DNA of 21,821 nt, from assembly GCA_003500135.1 (NCBI GenBank), contig DNTA01000015.1, positions 1 through 21,821 on the forward strand, given 5' to 3'. This stretch comes from Cytophagales bacterium. Its GTDB lineage: Bacteria; Bacteroidota; Bacteroidia; Cytophagales; Cyclobacteriaceae. Made by a program: the position numbers and the translations under genes. Positions 1-8,810 of the stretch are shown here, one piece after another (position 1 is the stretch's first letter; each line of letters begins with the position of its first letter). The notes under the pieces were generated by a model that was not told the DNA's origin, did not search any database, and saw only the letters and a program-made list of their open reading frames with translations.

Positions 1-47
1 TTTCTGAGGAAGCCCTAAATATATCGACCATAAGAACACAATAACGA

Positions 48-219
48 AAGCATAAGTACGCCTCTTTCAAAACCCGGCCGGGTTTTACTTCCGGCATACG
101 TATGTCATACCCCTTTACATACGTTCCTCCCACCACAAACCCGGCCAGCTTTTGGTTAAGACATACGTACCCTACCCCCCTCAACATACATACCTTTCAA
201 CAAAACCCGGCCGGGTTTT
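48..219. repeat. Degenerate ~66-bp tandem repeat with 18-bp palindrome
   Basis: The gene-free left end (1-336) holds three spaced copies of an 18-bp element, AAAACCCGGCCGGGTTTT. The copies at 69-86 and 202-219 are identical and perfectly palindromic. The copy at 136-153 differs at three bases, in its first base and right arm. Their centres lie 67 and 66 bp apart. The linkers between them (87-135 and 154-201) also resemble each other, sharing CATACGTA, a run of TACCCC and ACATAC before the next palindrome. A partial linker precedes the first copy (about 48-68). This is therefore a decayed tandem repeat rather than three unrelated hairpins. No ORF is present here. Its function is unknown: it could be a hairpin-forming intergenic repeat, a protein-binding array or a set of terminators for a gene to the left. 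Confidence 0.75.
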
Positions 220-300
220 AGACGATGCCTAAGCAGGGCATATAGAACCAGGTATATACTTTATGTAGTAGAACGTACTATTGTTTTAAGCAAGGGGAAA

Positions 301-329
301 GTAAAATAGAGGCCTTTGATAAGGCCTCT
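301..329 (-). terminator. Intrinsic terminator of agcS
   Basis: Just past the agcS stop codon there is a 9-bp perfect stem, AGAGGCCTT / AAGGCCTCT (308-316 and 321-329), with a four-base loop. Read on the minus strand, the stem is followed by a T-rich tail (ATTTTAC, 307-301). This is a conventional rho-independent terminator for the leftward gene. Confidence 0.8.
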
Positions 330-336
330 TTAAGCT

Positions 337-2046
337 TTAATCCTTTTTGTATTTCTCTTCGGGATACTCTCCGTGGAACTGGCTCCAGTATTCCTTAACA
401 GTTCGTTTCATATCACCTCTCAACCAGAATATTCCAATCAGGTTGGGGATAGTCATCAAGGCAATGGCTATACCGGAAAATGTCCAAATGATGGTTGTAT
501 CGGTAAATGAGGCGATGAAAAAGCCTACAACATACACCAGGTGGTACCAGATTACGGACTTTGAACCAAACAAATACGTCATGGCGCGGTCACCATAGTA
601 CGACCAGGAAATGGCTGTTGAAAAAGCAAATAACAATAAGCCTATTGAAACGATGTATTGACCATACTTCCCCAGGAAACTTCTCGTAAAGGCCTCAGCA
701 GTTAGTGGTGCACTGTGCACCAATGATTTTCCTCGGATCACAAGTTGGTCTTCTTCATCATTCACTACACCTTTTTTTACTTTTAATGTACCGTTAAAAG
801 GTTTCTTATCTTTTCTTACTTCCACCTGCTCGGCAAGAGATCGGGCATGTATAACTGTAATACCTTCCTGAGAAAGCTGGCCATCAACTATTTCCAATGA
901 ACCGTTAAAGTGTGGAAGATCTTTTTTGTCGTTGAGGTAGAGATACAACGATTCGGCATCTCCTTCATCGTTTTCATCGTATTTACCATCCAAAATTACT
1001 AAATCGGCACTTTGAAAAACGTTATCCAGCTTCTCATTCCACACGCCCGATGAAAGTAGGACCAGGCCAGTAAGAGAACAAATAATGATCGTATCGATAA
1101 ATGGCTCTAAAATAGCAACCATCCCCTCGGATACCGGTTCATGAGCCCGTGCAGCAGCGTGTGCAATTGGCGCTGACCCTTGTCCGGCCTCATTGCTAAA
1201 CAAACCGCGATTTACGCCCCGGTTAAATGCGTAGGCGATACTGGCGCCAAGAAAGCCTCCGGTTGCCGCGGACCCTGAGAATATATCGGAAAATATGGCA
1301 TTAATAGAAGGCAATATGTTTTCATAATTGTAAGCGATTACGGTAAGCGCTCCAAGAAAATAAATCAAGGCCATGGCCGGCACCAGCTTTGAAGTAACTT
1401 GGGCAATCCTTTTAATCCCTCCAATGATCACCAATCCCAAGAGTACTGCAAGTACTCCACCAGTTAGCATTTTATTTACCTGAAAGGTGGCAAACATCGA
1501 ATCGGCAATACTATTGATTTGCGGCAAACTACCTGTGCCAAACGATGAGATTACTGTTGCAATAGCGAATATGACCGCCATCCATTTCAAGCTGACTTTA
1601 TTACCAAGAAAGGTGAAGTTGGCATTTTTCATGTAAAACATAGGGCCACCGGCAATCGTACCATCCTCGGCTTTTTCCCGGTATTTATGGGATATTGTGA
1701 CCTCCACAAATTTGGTGGTCATACCAAGAAATGCGGTAACCAACATCCAAAATAGTGCAGCAGGGCCGCCCAAATGGATGGCATATGCCACACCGGCAAT
1801 ATTCCCGGTGCCTACGGTACCTGATAAAGCCGTGGCAAGCGCCTGAAAATGTGAGGTATCCCCTTCATCGCCATCGCGATCAAATTTTCCTTTAACTATT
1901 CTAAATGCCTGACCGAAATAGCGTATTTGAGGGAATTTGAGAAATATGGTGAAAAATACACCGGTACCGAGCAATAAAAATACAAACCAGTCGGATCCTC
2001 CAATGTAGCTATCTATTGTTGATAAAATCTCGTTTAGCTCCTGCAT
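337..2046 (-). CDS. agcS: Alanine/glycine:Na+ symporter (AgcS family)
   Basis: A 569-residue polytopic inner-membrane transporter that most likely imports alanine or glycine with sodium. AgcS signatures seen are [16 protein letters not shown] (72-87), GGPAALFWM (93-101), [19 protein letters not shown] (281-299) and [17 protein letters not shown] (473-489). The frame stays open upstream to an ATG at 2274, but that would run through the gcvT start. I chose the ATG at 2046 because the family's first amphipathic segment ([14 protein letters not shown]) starts there and a promoter-like TAGTTTTG lies 28-35 bases upstream. The protein is about 100 residues longer than the usual 450-480. The excess is a hydrophilic insert at about 333-450 between membrane helices, containing two similar units (380-405 and 417-444). 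Substrate choice cannot be read from the sequence. Confidence 0.9.
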   Translation of the reverse strand: MQELNEILSTIDSYIGGSDWFVFLLLGTGVFFTIFLKFPQIRYFGQAFRIVKGKFDRDGDEGDTSHFQALATALSGTVGTGNIAGVAYAIHLGGPAALFWMLVTAFLGMTTKFVEVTISHKYREKAEDGTIAGGPMFYMKNANFTFLGNKVSLKWMAVIFAIATVISSFGTGSLPQINSIADSMFATFQVNKMLTGGVLAVLLGLVIIGGIKRIAQVTSKLVPAMALIYFLGALTVIAYNYENILPSINAIFSDIFSGSAATGGFLGASIAYAFNRGVNRGLFSNEAGQGSAPIAHAAARAHEPVSEGMVAILEPFIDTIIICSLTGLVLLSSGVWNEKLDNVFQSADLVILDGKYDENDEGDAESLYLYLNDKKDLPHFNGSLEIVDGQLSQEGITVIHARSLAEQVEVRKDKKPFNGTLKVKKGVVNDEEDQLVIRGKSLVHSAPLTAEAFTRSFLGKYGQYIVSIGLLLFAFSTAISWSYYGDRAMTYLFGSKSVIWYHLVYVVGFFIASFTDTTIIWTFSGIAIALMTIPNLIGIFWLRGDMKRTVKEYWSQFHGEYPEEKYKKD

Positions 2047-2073
2047 TTGCTTGATTTTCAAATTGACCAGCGA

Positions 2074-2103
2074 CAAAACTATAAAAATATTTCGTGCACG
2101 AAA
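2074..2103 (-). promoter_or_regulatory. agcS promoter with palindromic operator candidate
   Basis: On the minus strand TAGTTTTG (2081-2074) matches the Bacteroidota -7 consensus TAnnTTTG. About 18 bp upstream, a TTTC that could serve as the weak -33 element forms one arm of a perfect 14-bp palindrome, TTTCGTGCACGAAA (2090-2103). A palindrome over the -33 region is where a dimeric repressor would be expected. Regulator and ligand are unknown. The promoter is moderately supported; the operator role is inference. Confidence 0.5.
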
Positions 2104-2163
2104 GCGCTTATTTAGGAAGTGTTGCCATTTTACTGTGTTTAAGAATGGTTTGTACGAAGCAAA

Positions 2164-2194
2164 TTTCCTTATTAAAATTTCCCTTTTACCTTTG
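2164..2194 (+). promoter_or_regulatory. gcvT promoter, Bacteroidota type
   Basis: TACCTTTG (2187-2194) fits the -7 consensus TAnnTTTG exactly. Nineteen bases upstream is TTTC (2164-2167), one base off the -33 TTTG. Transcription would start near 2200, giving a leader of roughly ten bases before the gcvT ATG at 2211. Confidence 0.6.
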
Positions 2195-2210
2195 TGAAAA
2201 AGAAACAACA

Positions 2211-3302
2211 ATGGAATTAAAACACATAGCCCTTGAAAATAAACACGAGCAAATGGGTGGCAAAATGGTCCCATTTGCCGGATACAATATGCCTGTTCGA
2301 TATGCTTCCGAAAAGGAAGAACACATTAATGTACGCAAAAATGTAGGCGTATTCGATGTATCGCACATGGGTGAGTTCATGGTACGCGGTCCAAAAGCGC
2401 TCGACCTTATTCAAAAGGTCACTTCCAACGATGCGTCAAAACTGACACCTGGAAAAGTACAGTACTCGTGCCTGCCCAACGATAAAGGCGGCATAGTAGA
2501 TGACCTGTTGGTGTATATGCTCAAAGAGGAAGAATACATGCTGGTGGTAAATGCATCTAATATAGAAAAGGACTGGGCGTGGATTGAAAAACAAAACGAT
2601 ATGGGCGCCGAAATGGAAAACATTTCGGATGATGTTAGCTTATTTGCCGTTCAGGGGCCTAATGCCGGTAAGGTGGTGGCTAAACTGACCGACCTGAATG
2701 TTGACGAAATGGGCTTTTATACCTTTGATAAGGGCAACATAAAAGGAGTGACCGATGGCGTTGTGATTTCGGCAACAGGTTATACCGGTGCAGGAGGCTT
2801 TGAAATCTATGTGTACAATGAGTATGCGGAAGCCACCTGGGATAAAATTTTTGAGGCTGGAAAAGAATATAATATTATGCCGGCCGGTTTAGGCGCTCGC
2901 GATACCCTCCGGCTAGAAATGGGCTTTTGTCTTTACGGCAACGACATTGACGAAACTACTTCCCCAATTGAAGCAGGGCTCGGCTGGATCACCAAGTTCA
3001 ATAAGGATTTTATCAATAGCGACGAGCTGAAAAAGCAGAAGGAAGAAGGAGTGAGCAGAAGGTTGGTTGGTTTTGAAATGATCGATAAAGGTATTCCACG
3101 TGCCGGATATGAAATAACTGACACAGATGGGAACAATATTGGTAAAGTTACAAGTGGATCAATCAGCCCTTCACTCGGGTATGGCATTGGCCTCGGTTAT
3201 GTACAAAAACCACATACCAAATCGGACAGTGAGGTCTTTATTTCGGTGCGAAATAAAAAACTTAAAGCAAAAGTTGTCAAGCCTCCCTTTTACAAAGCCT
3301 AA
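2211..3302 (+). CDS. gcvT: Aminomethyltransferase, glycine cleavage T protein
   Basis: T protein of the glycine cleavage system: it transfers the aminomethyl carbon from lipoyl H protein to tetrahydrofolate, releasing ammonia and forming 5,10-methylene-THF in the cytosol. The 363 residues match the family's usual length of about 360. Visible motifs are the N-terminal [14 protein letters not shown] (16-29), FDVSHMGE (48-55), [10 protein letters not shown] (93-102) containing the Asp expected for catalysis, [10 protein letters not shown] (191-200), [11 protein letters not shown] (226-236) and [10 protein letters not shown] (313-322). The ATG at 2211 is preferred over in-frame upstream codons because the conserved N-terminus starts there and it follows a good promoter. 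No gcvH or gcvP is in the window, so the complex is encoded at dispersed sites. comB follows after 12 nt and is likely co-transcribed. Confidence 0.96.
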   Translation: MELKHIALENKHEQMGGKMVPFAGYNMPVRYASEKEEHINVRKNVGVFDVSHMGEFMVRGPKALDLIQKVTSNDASKLTPGKVQYSCLPNDKGGIVDDLLVYMLKEEEYMLVVNASNIEKDWAWIEKQNDMGAEMENISDDVSLFAVQGPNAGKVVAKLTDLNVDEMGFYTFDKGNIKGVTDGVVISATGYTGAGGFEIYVYNEYAEATWDKIFEAGKEYNIMPAGLGARDTLRLEMGFCLYGNDIDETTSPIEAGLGWITKFNKDFINSDELKKQKEEGVSRRLVGFEMIDKGIPRAGYEITDTDGNNIGKVTSGSISPSLGYGIGLGYVQKPHTKSDSEVFISVRNKKLKAKVVKPPFYKA

Positions 3303-3314
3303 AATACTCAGTAA

Positions 3315-4040
3315 ATGAGAAAAATTGATGTTTGCCTGTCTCCCGATCTAATTGAATTATACAACCTGTCGGGAAAAGTAGTGGTAGTGGTAGATATTTT
3401 ACGCGCCACATCTTGTATGACCACCGGAATTGCACATGGTGTCAACTCAATAAAACCGGTAGCGACTTTAGCGGAGTGCCAGGAGCTACAGTTTAAGGGC
3501 TACACGGCAGCTGCAGAAAGGAATGGTAAAAAAGTAGATGGTTTCGACCTCGGCAATTCCCCCTTCGATTACATGGACGAAGAATTAAGAGGAAAGGACA
3601 TCGCCGTCACGACTACCAATGGTACCCTGGCGATCACCAAATCAATGGATGCCGAGCAGGTCATTATAGGCTCCTTTCTGAACTTTTCTGCCATAATCAA
3701 TTATTTAAAAAGAATCAAACACGATGTGGTGGTCCATTGTGCGGGGTGGAAAGGCAAAGTAAATATGGAGGACAGCCTTTATGCCGGGGCAGTGGTGGAT
3801 GCACTTAACGGTCAGATGGACTATGCCTGCGATGCACCAAAGATTGTGCATTCTTTGTATCTGCAGGCCAAGGGAAATATGCTGGACTTCATGCAAAACA
3901 GTTCCCATGCGAAAAGGCTAACCAAATTGAGTATTCAACGAGATTTTGAATACTGTCTGAAATTTGACGAGTTTAAAAATATTCCGGTGCTCAAAGGCGA
4001 TCATCTAATGAAAATGGGAATTAGCGACATGTTGATTTAA
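3315..4040 (+). CDS. comB: 2-phosphosulfolactate phosphatase family protein (ComB)
   Basis: A 241-residue member of the ComB family (COG2045), Mg-dependent phosphatases that convert 2-phosphosulfolactate to sulfolactate, first described in coenzyme M synthesis. Motifs are VDILRATS (26-33), AERNGKKVDGFDLGNSP (67-83), TTTNGT (99-104) and CAGWKGKVNMEDSLYAGAV (142-160). Full length, with no lesion. It starts 12 nt after gcvT and is probably in the same transcript. Bacteroidota do not make coenzyme M. A role in providing sulfonates such as sulfolactate or cysteate, possibly for sulfonolipids, is a plausible guess, but no comA or lipid gene is nearby to support it. Family membership is firm; the physiological substrate is uncertain. 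Confidence 0.88.
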   Translation: MRKIDVCLSPDLIELYNLSGKVVVVVDILRATSCMTTGIAHGVNSIKPVATLAECQELQFKGYTAAAERNGKKVDGFDLGNSPFDYMDEELRGKDIAVTTTNGTLAITKSMDAEQVIIGSFLNFSAIINYLKRIKHDVVVHCAGWKGKVNMEDSLYAGAVVDALNGQMDYACDAPKIVHSLYLQAKGNMLDFMQNSSHAKRLTKLSIQRDFEYCLKFDEFKNIPVLKGDHLMKMGISDMLI

Positions 4041-4116
4041 CCCTGACATCCTGATAGTATCGCCGGGATCGTCAGTCATTATTAGAAATATCAAATGACG
4101 ATTTCATGTTTAACCA

Positions 4117-4158
4117 AAAAAACCTTCTTTGAATTCCCTGCCCCAAAGAAGGTTTTTT
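4117..4158. terminator. Bidirectional terminator between convergent operons
   Basis: A 14-bp perfect inverted repeat, AAAAAACCTTCTTT (4117-4130) and AAAGAAGGTTTTTT (4145-4158), encloses a 14-base loop. The A-run on the left and T-run on the right give a U tract in either direction. It sits between the comB stop (4040) and the stop of the leftward DUF3857 gene (4177), so it can serve both. Confidence 0.88.
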
Positions 4159-4176
4159 CATTGACACCAGAAAATT

Positions 4177-6096
4177 TCATGTCTCTTTTACAATAACCAC
4201 TTTTTCGTTATCCGATTCTGCTATTTGATTTAGATACTCTATAAACTCCTTATATCGCTCTTTGGGAAAAACGCCATCGTTATGAGCACGCGTCCGGATA
4301 TAAAGAAGTTTCCCTTCAGAAACTTTGTACTCTGTTTTATAATATCCGAAATCAGTAGTTACTTCCTTTGATTTCGGCAAATACTCAACATGATAACCCT
4401 CCGGTAGAACATAGGATATCGTATCATGATCAACAAAGGGGAAGTCAAGGTAAATATCATATTTGCGCTCTCCTTGTTGCATGGAAACAGAAGACCGCTT
4501 GTTGAGCAGGTTTGCCGTAAAAAAATACCTTTTCCCGCTTTTCGAACCGTAATTTCTTAGTGATAATTCGAGTGTCTCTTTAGCTTCTGGCATGGGCCTT
4601 TTGACCTGATCATAGCTAAATGCTAGTATTTTGTAGTCACTAAGGTTCAAGTGCCGGTACAACCACTTTTCCTGTTCCGTGGGGCTTACATTAAGCGCAT
4701 TATCTACATTTCCATATTGCAGGCCCTGGTAATGGGTCGTTATGGTAGCTGTGCTCTCCCCATCCACATTTAATACTACTTGCGCCGTACGTGATTGTAT
4801 GTTTCTATCTCGTTCATACTTAGGAGTATTGACCAGCTTTCCTCCATCTTCTGTAATTAACAGGGATTGACGGTCAGAAGTAAAGTCTCCCATGAATCCG
4901 TAGGGATTGGTCTGACTGGTACATTCCAGCCAAATGGTATCCTGCTCATTAGGCACACATAATATTACATGATTAAAGGCTCTGTGAACAAAATCCTGAG
5001 AAAGAGGGGTGGGGTCATCACCACCATAAATGATGGCATAATGTGATTCTATGCCAATGGCTTTCAAAAGTGATAATGTGTAATTACTTAATGCTTTGCA
5101 GTCACCATATCCGTTTTCGTCAACATAGGTAGCATCAAAAGGCTGCCAGCCACCAATTCCCAATTGTATACTCACATAGCGCGTTTTGGATTGCATATAC
5201 TCATATACTGCTCTGATCTTTTGTTCGTTGGTAGTAAGTTTTGCCGTCAGCTCCTTTATTTCTGCAATAGTTTGAGGCGGCAATTCCTGTCTTCCTTTGT
5301 TGACTTCAATTTGCCATTTTCCATAGTCCGCCCAACTTCGCATTTCTCCTTCATATCCTTCTACTTCAAATACAGACGGAGCGAATAAAATATGGGGGTA
5401 AATCATATGTTCCGGAGGACCATAGTCTTCTTCCTCAAACGCCTTTATGTTTTTCATCGACCATAAGTAACTTTTCTTGCCTTCCACATTTTGTTCTTTG
5501 AAAGTGCCATCGAAATTATTAGTGCGATAATCCAAACTGATCTCCGGTGGAAGATTAATGGTGATTTGGGAATGTTCTACCGATACGTTTTCCCAGTTTA
5601 CAAATGACCAATCCGGGTAGAACATCATATTTGATTTTTCAATCTCATATTCTAATTCTACCGTGTAAGGAAAATACGGATAATCGAAGCTGATATACTT
5701 GAGGCGGTCATCGCTGAATACTGAAATCCCATCATGAGCGGCATAGTCCTTAATATCATTTTTCTTTGCTTTGCGTACCAATTCACCATTTTTGTCATAA
5801 AGCGATGCATTTACAAACCTGATCTTATTCAGATTATCATACCTGACGACAAAATTGGAGAATTTATTCCCTTTTTTATCCAGTATAGTAATGACTCGCC
5901 TTACTTTATAGGTAGCATTTCCTTTATCCTGTACATCAAATTCGCCAATATCCTTTCTTACTACTGCATGGGCATTTTCCAGTAGTTTATCATCTATTCT
6001 GGAAGCTTTATACGCATCTACCACCTTTCCGGCATTTGCTGAAAAAGCAAGAATGAAACTAAAAAATGCCAGCGCTGAAAAAACTTTTCGCATCAT
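4177..6096 (-). CDS. Exported DUF3857 transglutaminase-like protein, intact triad-like residues
   Basis: A 639-residue secreted or periplasmic protein. A Sec signal peptide covers residues 1-22 (charged MMRK, hydrophobic FSALAFFSFILAF, cleavage near ANA-GK). A DUF3857 beta-rich domain occupies about 50-230, a transglutaminase-like core about 280-400 and a DUF3858-like C-terminal domain about 520-630. The core carries GYGDCKALSNY with Cys333, FNHVIL with His376 and IWLECTS with Glu391 where the usual third residue is Asp. It therefore looks able to do papain-like chemistry (protease, amidase or cross-linking), but the substrate is unknown. Its ATG shares one base with the stop of the upstream DUF3857 gene (TAATG), so translation is probably coupled. 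The second Met codon, at 6093, is an equally possible start. The family is common in Bacteroidota. Confidence 0.85.
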   Translation of the reverse strand: MMRKVFSALAFFSFILAFSANAGKVVDAYKASRIDDKLLENAHAVVRKDIGEFDVQDKGNATYKVRRVITILDKKGNKFSNFVVRYDNLNKIRFVNASLYDKNGELVRKAKKNDIKDYAAHDGISVFSDDRLKYISFDYPYFPYTVELEYEIEKSNMMFYPDWSFVNWENVSVEHSQITINLPPEISLDYRTNNFDGTFKEQNVEGKKSYLWSMKNIKAFEEEDYGPPEHMIYPHILFAPSVFEVEGYEGEMRSWADYGKWQIEVNKGRQELPPQTIAEIKELTAKLTTNEQKIRAVYEYMQSKTRYVSIQLGIGGWQPFDATYVDENGYGDCKALSNYTLSLLKAIGIESHYAIIYGGDDPTPLSQDFVHRAFNHVILCVPNEQDTIWLECTSQTNPYGFMGDFTSDRQSLLITEDGGKLVNTPKYERDRNIQSRTAQVVLNVDGESTATITTHYQGLQYGNVDNALNVSPTEQEKWLYRHLNLSDYKILAFSYDQVKRPMPEAKETLELSLRNYGSKSGKRYFFTANLLNKRSSVSMQQGERKYDIYLDFPFVDHDTISYVLPEGYHVEYLPKSKEVTTDFGYYKTEYKVSEGKLLYIRTRAHNDGVFPKERYKEFIEYLNQIAESDNEKVVIVKET

Positions 6097-8117
6097 TAGT
6101 TTTGTTTTTTAAGTACTAATTGCTCACCCTGCTTTTCGAAGACCATGCTAAAAAAGTTGCGCAGATATGGATACTCATCGTGACTATAGAATGTCTTTTT
6201 AACTTCAAAAAGACTTACGATTTGCAGATTATTACCCAATTGCCTGATCTGGTATCTGAATTCACCTGCATTCTCAGGAAGTGCTAAGTGGATACTTTCC
6301 GGAATTTCCTCAACTGCATATCCCTCAGGAATAGTAAGGGTAATATTGCGAGTGATTTTAATTGGGGAACCAAAATCTACTGGCAATTCCCGCTTCTCAT
6401 TTTTAAATGGATTCTCACTATCTTCTTCCTCTAAAAGAGGGTTAATATACATCATTTTACCTGCTTTGGTGCTTAATCCTTTTGAAACAAAATCAAACTT
6501 TTCGACCACATCAACTTTATCTTTATCTAATTCAACAGACACGTTCTTTATTTCTGTATTGGTATAGTTTTCTATTATTTTTTCTTTAAACTTGTCCATG
6601 CCGTCCGTTTCAATTTCAAATTGCGCATCTATAGCTGCATATCCGCTTAATTTTTCCTGAATCAAACCGGCTACACTTCCATCATCTTCGATTTTAGCCT
6701 GGCAAAATGATACACTTTCCCTTCCTTTGTACGGCACTAAAGCCACCCAATTGGAGTTCGTTTCACAAATACGTCGCCCCATTTGATTCAGGCAACGCTC
6801 AGGAATTAATCCAAGTGGCAATCCGCTTTGTGTTGCATCCACCAGTATGTTTGTCCCATTGATATTCACTTCTGCAATGACATAGTTATATTTAGACATT
6901 ATCGGATAGATAGGATTGACAAGGCCATGACTTCGTGTACTCATAATTACCGGGTTAGCGGTTAGTCCGGCGGCACGGCACATGGATATGAATAAAAGGT
7001 TGATATCAGCGTCATTGCCCGTTTTATCCATGTAGGTTTTTCTAATTCCATTATCCGCATAAAATCCCGTTTTCCCGTCCCACTCAATATTATTGGAAAT
7101 AAACCTGTAAATATTATAAACTAAAGCTACATCATTTTGACTTGCAAGTTTTATTTTGGCGAGATCATCCTTATAGAAATTCCGAGGCTTCATTTGGTTG
7201 CCAAAATTCTCACTCTCAAGAAACATTTTGTTGATCTCACCCCAATCACTTAATATTTTTTTAATTGGTTCCTGCGGCCATTGTACTGTTGATAATTGAT
7301 ATTCTATAGAAGTAAGGAAATTAAATAGTTTAGGCGAATATTTTTCCGATTTCAATGCAGGAACGTCTTTGGCCACAAAGCGGGTTCCGTAGATCGTATA
7401 TTTAACCGTATGATTGCTGTAATTTGTTCCACCGGTATAGCCTGAATTCCTACTCTTGCTTGTAAAGGAAGCGCTTCCGGTATTAGTGAAATTTTCTCGT
7501 ATATCCAGACGGGCATACCCCTGTTCTACCGGCATATATCGAAAATACTCAGGTGATTCAAATATATATTCGCTGTGCTTGACCGGAATGGTTCGTTGGA
7601 AATACCATTTGTCGATAAGTGTGAAATAGTCGGAAGTTTTCTTGTATGTAAATTCAATTACTGAACCTTCCTTTACTTTAGGCATCGTAAACTTTAGAGC
7701 TCTTTGCGTTTCACTACTTTCTTCCTCATAGATATTATCTTTACTAAGCTTTTCCTCTACAATTTTACCATTTTCCAGATTGTAGGTATATCCCTTAAGT
7801 CCATTTATATTTTCATCTATGTTGTCCCCATCATAAAAATATAGGGTCCAATCTGCCCAGTCCAATCCCTCCTTGTTGAAAATCTTGACCCGACAGGTAC
7901 GTTCAGACATTATTTGGAAGCCCGCAGAAGTATAGATTATCCTGGTTTCCCCATAATCGCATAATATGGCGGCTTCAGCATCCGGGTCACCCGGATAACT
8001 TTCCATTTGCAGTTCTTCCATGGAGACTTTTCCAAACTTAATGGGTGCCTTATCGGCAAATAATTGAGTAGAAATAAATACCAGGCATGATGCAATAATG
8101 AACACTGTTGCTCTCAT
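6096..8117 (-). CDS. Exported DUF3857 protein with degenerate transglutaminase core
   Basis: A 673-residue exported protein with a Sec signal peptide at 1-21 (MRATVFIIASCLVF, cleavage near LFA-DK). A DUF3857 domain occupies about 45-260, a transglutaminase-fold region about 320-445 and a DUF3858-like end follows. In the core, GND-ADINLLF replaces the usual GDC-KALS: Asp369 stands at the Cys position, and NYVIAEV puts Tyr412 where His is expected. Only the third residue, Asp427 in LVDATQSG, is retained. It is therefore probably non-catalytic, acting as a binding or partner protein. It lies immediately upstream of, and overlaps by one base, the triad-bearing paralogue, suggesting an obligate pair. 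The first Met is followed at once by the signal peptide, which supports the start at 8117. No clear promoter was identified. Confidence 0.82.
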   Translation of the reverse strand: MRATVFIIASCLVFISTQLFADKAPIKFGKVSMEELQMESYPGDPDAEAAILCDYGETRIIYTSAGFQIMSERTCRVKIFNKEGLDWADWTLYFYDGDNIDENINGLKGYTYNLENGKIVEEKLSKDNIYEEESSETQRALKFTMPKVKEGSVIEFTYKKTSDYFTLIDKWYFQRTIPVKHSEYIFESPEYFRYMPVEQGYARLDIRENFTNTGSASFTSKSRNSGYTGGTNYSNHTVKYTIYGTRFVAKDVPALKSEKYSPKLFNFLTSIEYQLSTVQWPQEPIKKILSDWGEINKMFLESENFGNQMKPRNFYKDDLAKIKLASQNDVALVYNIYRFISNNIEWDGKTGFYADNGIRKTYMDKTGNDADINLLFISMCRAAGLTANPVIMSTRSHGLVNPIYPIMSKYNYVIAEVNINGTNILVDATQSGLPLGLIPERCLNQMGRRICETNSNWVALVPYKGRESVSFCQAKIEDDGSVAGLIQEKLSGYAAIDAQFEIETDGMDKFKEKIIENYTNTEIKNVSVELDKDKVDVVEKFDFVSKGLSTKAGKMMYINPLLEEEDSENPFKNEKRELPVDFGSPIKITRNITLTIPEGYAVEEIPESIHLALPENAGEFRYQIRQLGNNLQIVSLFEVKKTFYSHDEYPYLRNFFSMVFEKQGEQLVLKKQN

Positions 8118-8189
8118 ATCTTTAAAGATTTAGGTTTCAAAAAACAATTAGATGACTAAAATACAATTTTTTATGAACAAATCAATGAA

Positions 8190-8810
8190 TTATTTGTTGA
8201 CCGACCTTAATCTCTGATATTGCTCAATCGTATCGATGTCGTATTCACAAGTAGGGCATGGTATTTTATGTAATCTGTCACCTAAATTCAATAAGATCTT
8301 TTTACCTCCCTGGTTTCCCTTTAACTCATTAAAATGGCTGTAAATACTTCTCTTAATTAATAAAGGCGGCCCAACGGTGTTGCCAAACATCGATGCTGCT
8401 GCGTCCGAGGCCGAATCTTCAAATGATTTCCACAATGCCATAAAATGATCAGTAGGTATCAGGGGTTGATCAACAAAAGTAAGGAGCAATGCCGGAATTG
8501 AATGTTTTTTGGCCCCGGCAATTGCTGTTTTTATAGATGAACTTATACCCTTCTCCCAGTTTTCATTTACGATCTCTTCCGCTTCATGGGACTTTATAAT
8601 GGAGTGCAACGCAGCTCTATTGGCACCGGTCACTACCCAAACCTTCCGTATGCCGGCTTGCTTTAGTTTTGATATAGCGCTGGCTAAAAAACTTTCTCCC
8701 TGGTACTCCAGTAGTGCTTTGGGGCGTCCCATTCTGGTTGAAGAACCCGCTGCTAGTACGACCCCAGCAACTTCGTCAGGATCATGCAAAGGTGAGATCT
8801 TCTGATCCAT
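8190..8810 (-). CDS. mocA: Molybdenum cofactor cytidylyltransferase-like protein
   Basis: A 206-residue MobA-like NTP transferase of the MocA type, which adds CMP to molybdopterin to form the MCD cofactor used by xanthine dehydrogenase-family enzymes. Seen are the nucleotide-binding LAAGSSTRMGRPK (19-31), the metal-binding FVDQP (112-116), GPPLLIKR (147-154) and a C-terminal DIDTIEQY (191-198) typical of this subfamily. Its ATG lies inside the 3' end of xdhC (29-nt overlap), and no later Met precedes the nucleotide-binding loop, so the start is well fixed. The neighbouring xdhC argues for MocA rather than MobA. Another NTP or sugar nucleotide remains possible. Confidence 0.85.
   Translation of the reverse strand: MDQKISPLHDPDEVAGVVLAAGSSTRMGRPKALLEYQGESFLASAISKLKQAGIRKVWVVTGANRAALHSIIKSHEAEEIVNENWEKGISSSIKTAIAGAKKHSIPALLLTFVDQPLIPTDHFMALWKSFEDSASDAAASMFGNTVGPPLLIKRSIYSHFNELKGNQGGKKILLNLGDRLHKIPCPTCEYDIDTIEQYQRLRSVNK

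Noticed and set aside
48..219. CRISPR array reading of the three repeats.
   Set aside because: Only three copies, repeats are 18-bp perfect palindromes, and the linkers resemble each other instead of being unique spacers; no cas genes.
347..598. Plus-strand open frame of 83 codons inside agcS.
   Set aside because: It is the antisense shadow of a conserved transporter frame, with no promoter or family match. The same reasoning removes the other antisense frames over gcvT, phoH, purK, purE and the AAA+ and VWA genes.
2047..2274. In-frame extension of the agcS reading frame to an ATG at 2274.
   Set aside because: It would overlap the gcvT start and its promoter and add a basic, non-family N-terminus; the promoter and first helix fit the ATG at 2046.
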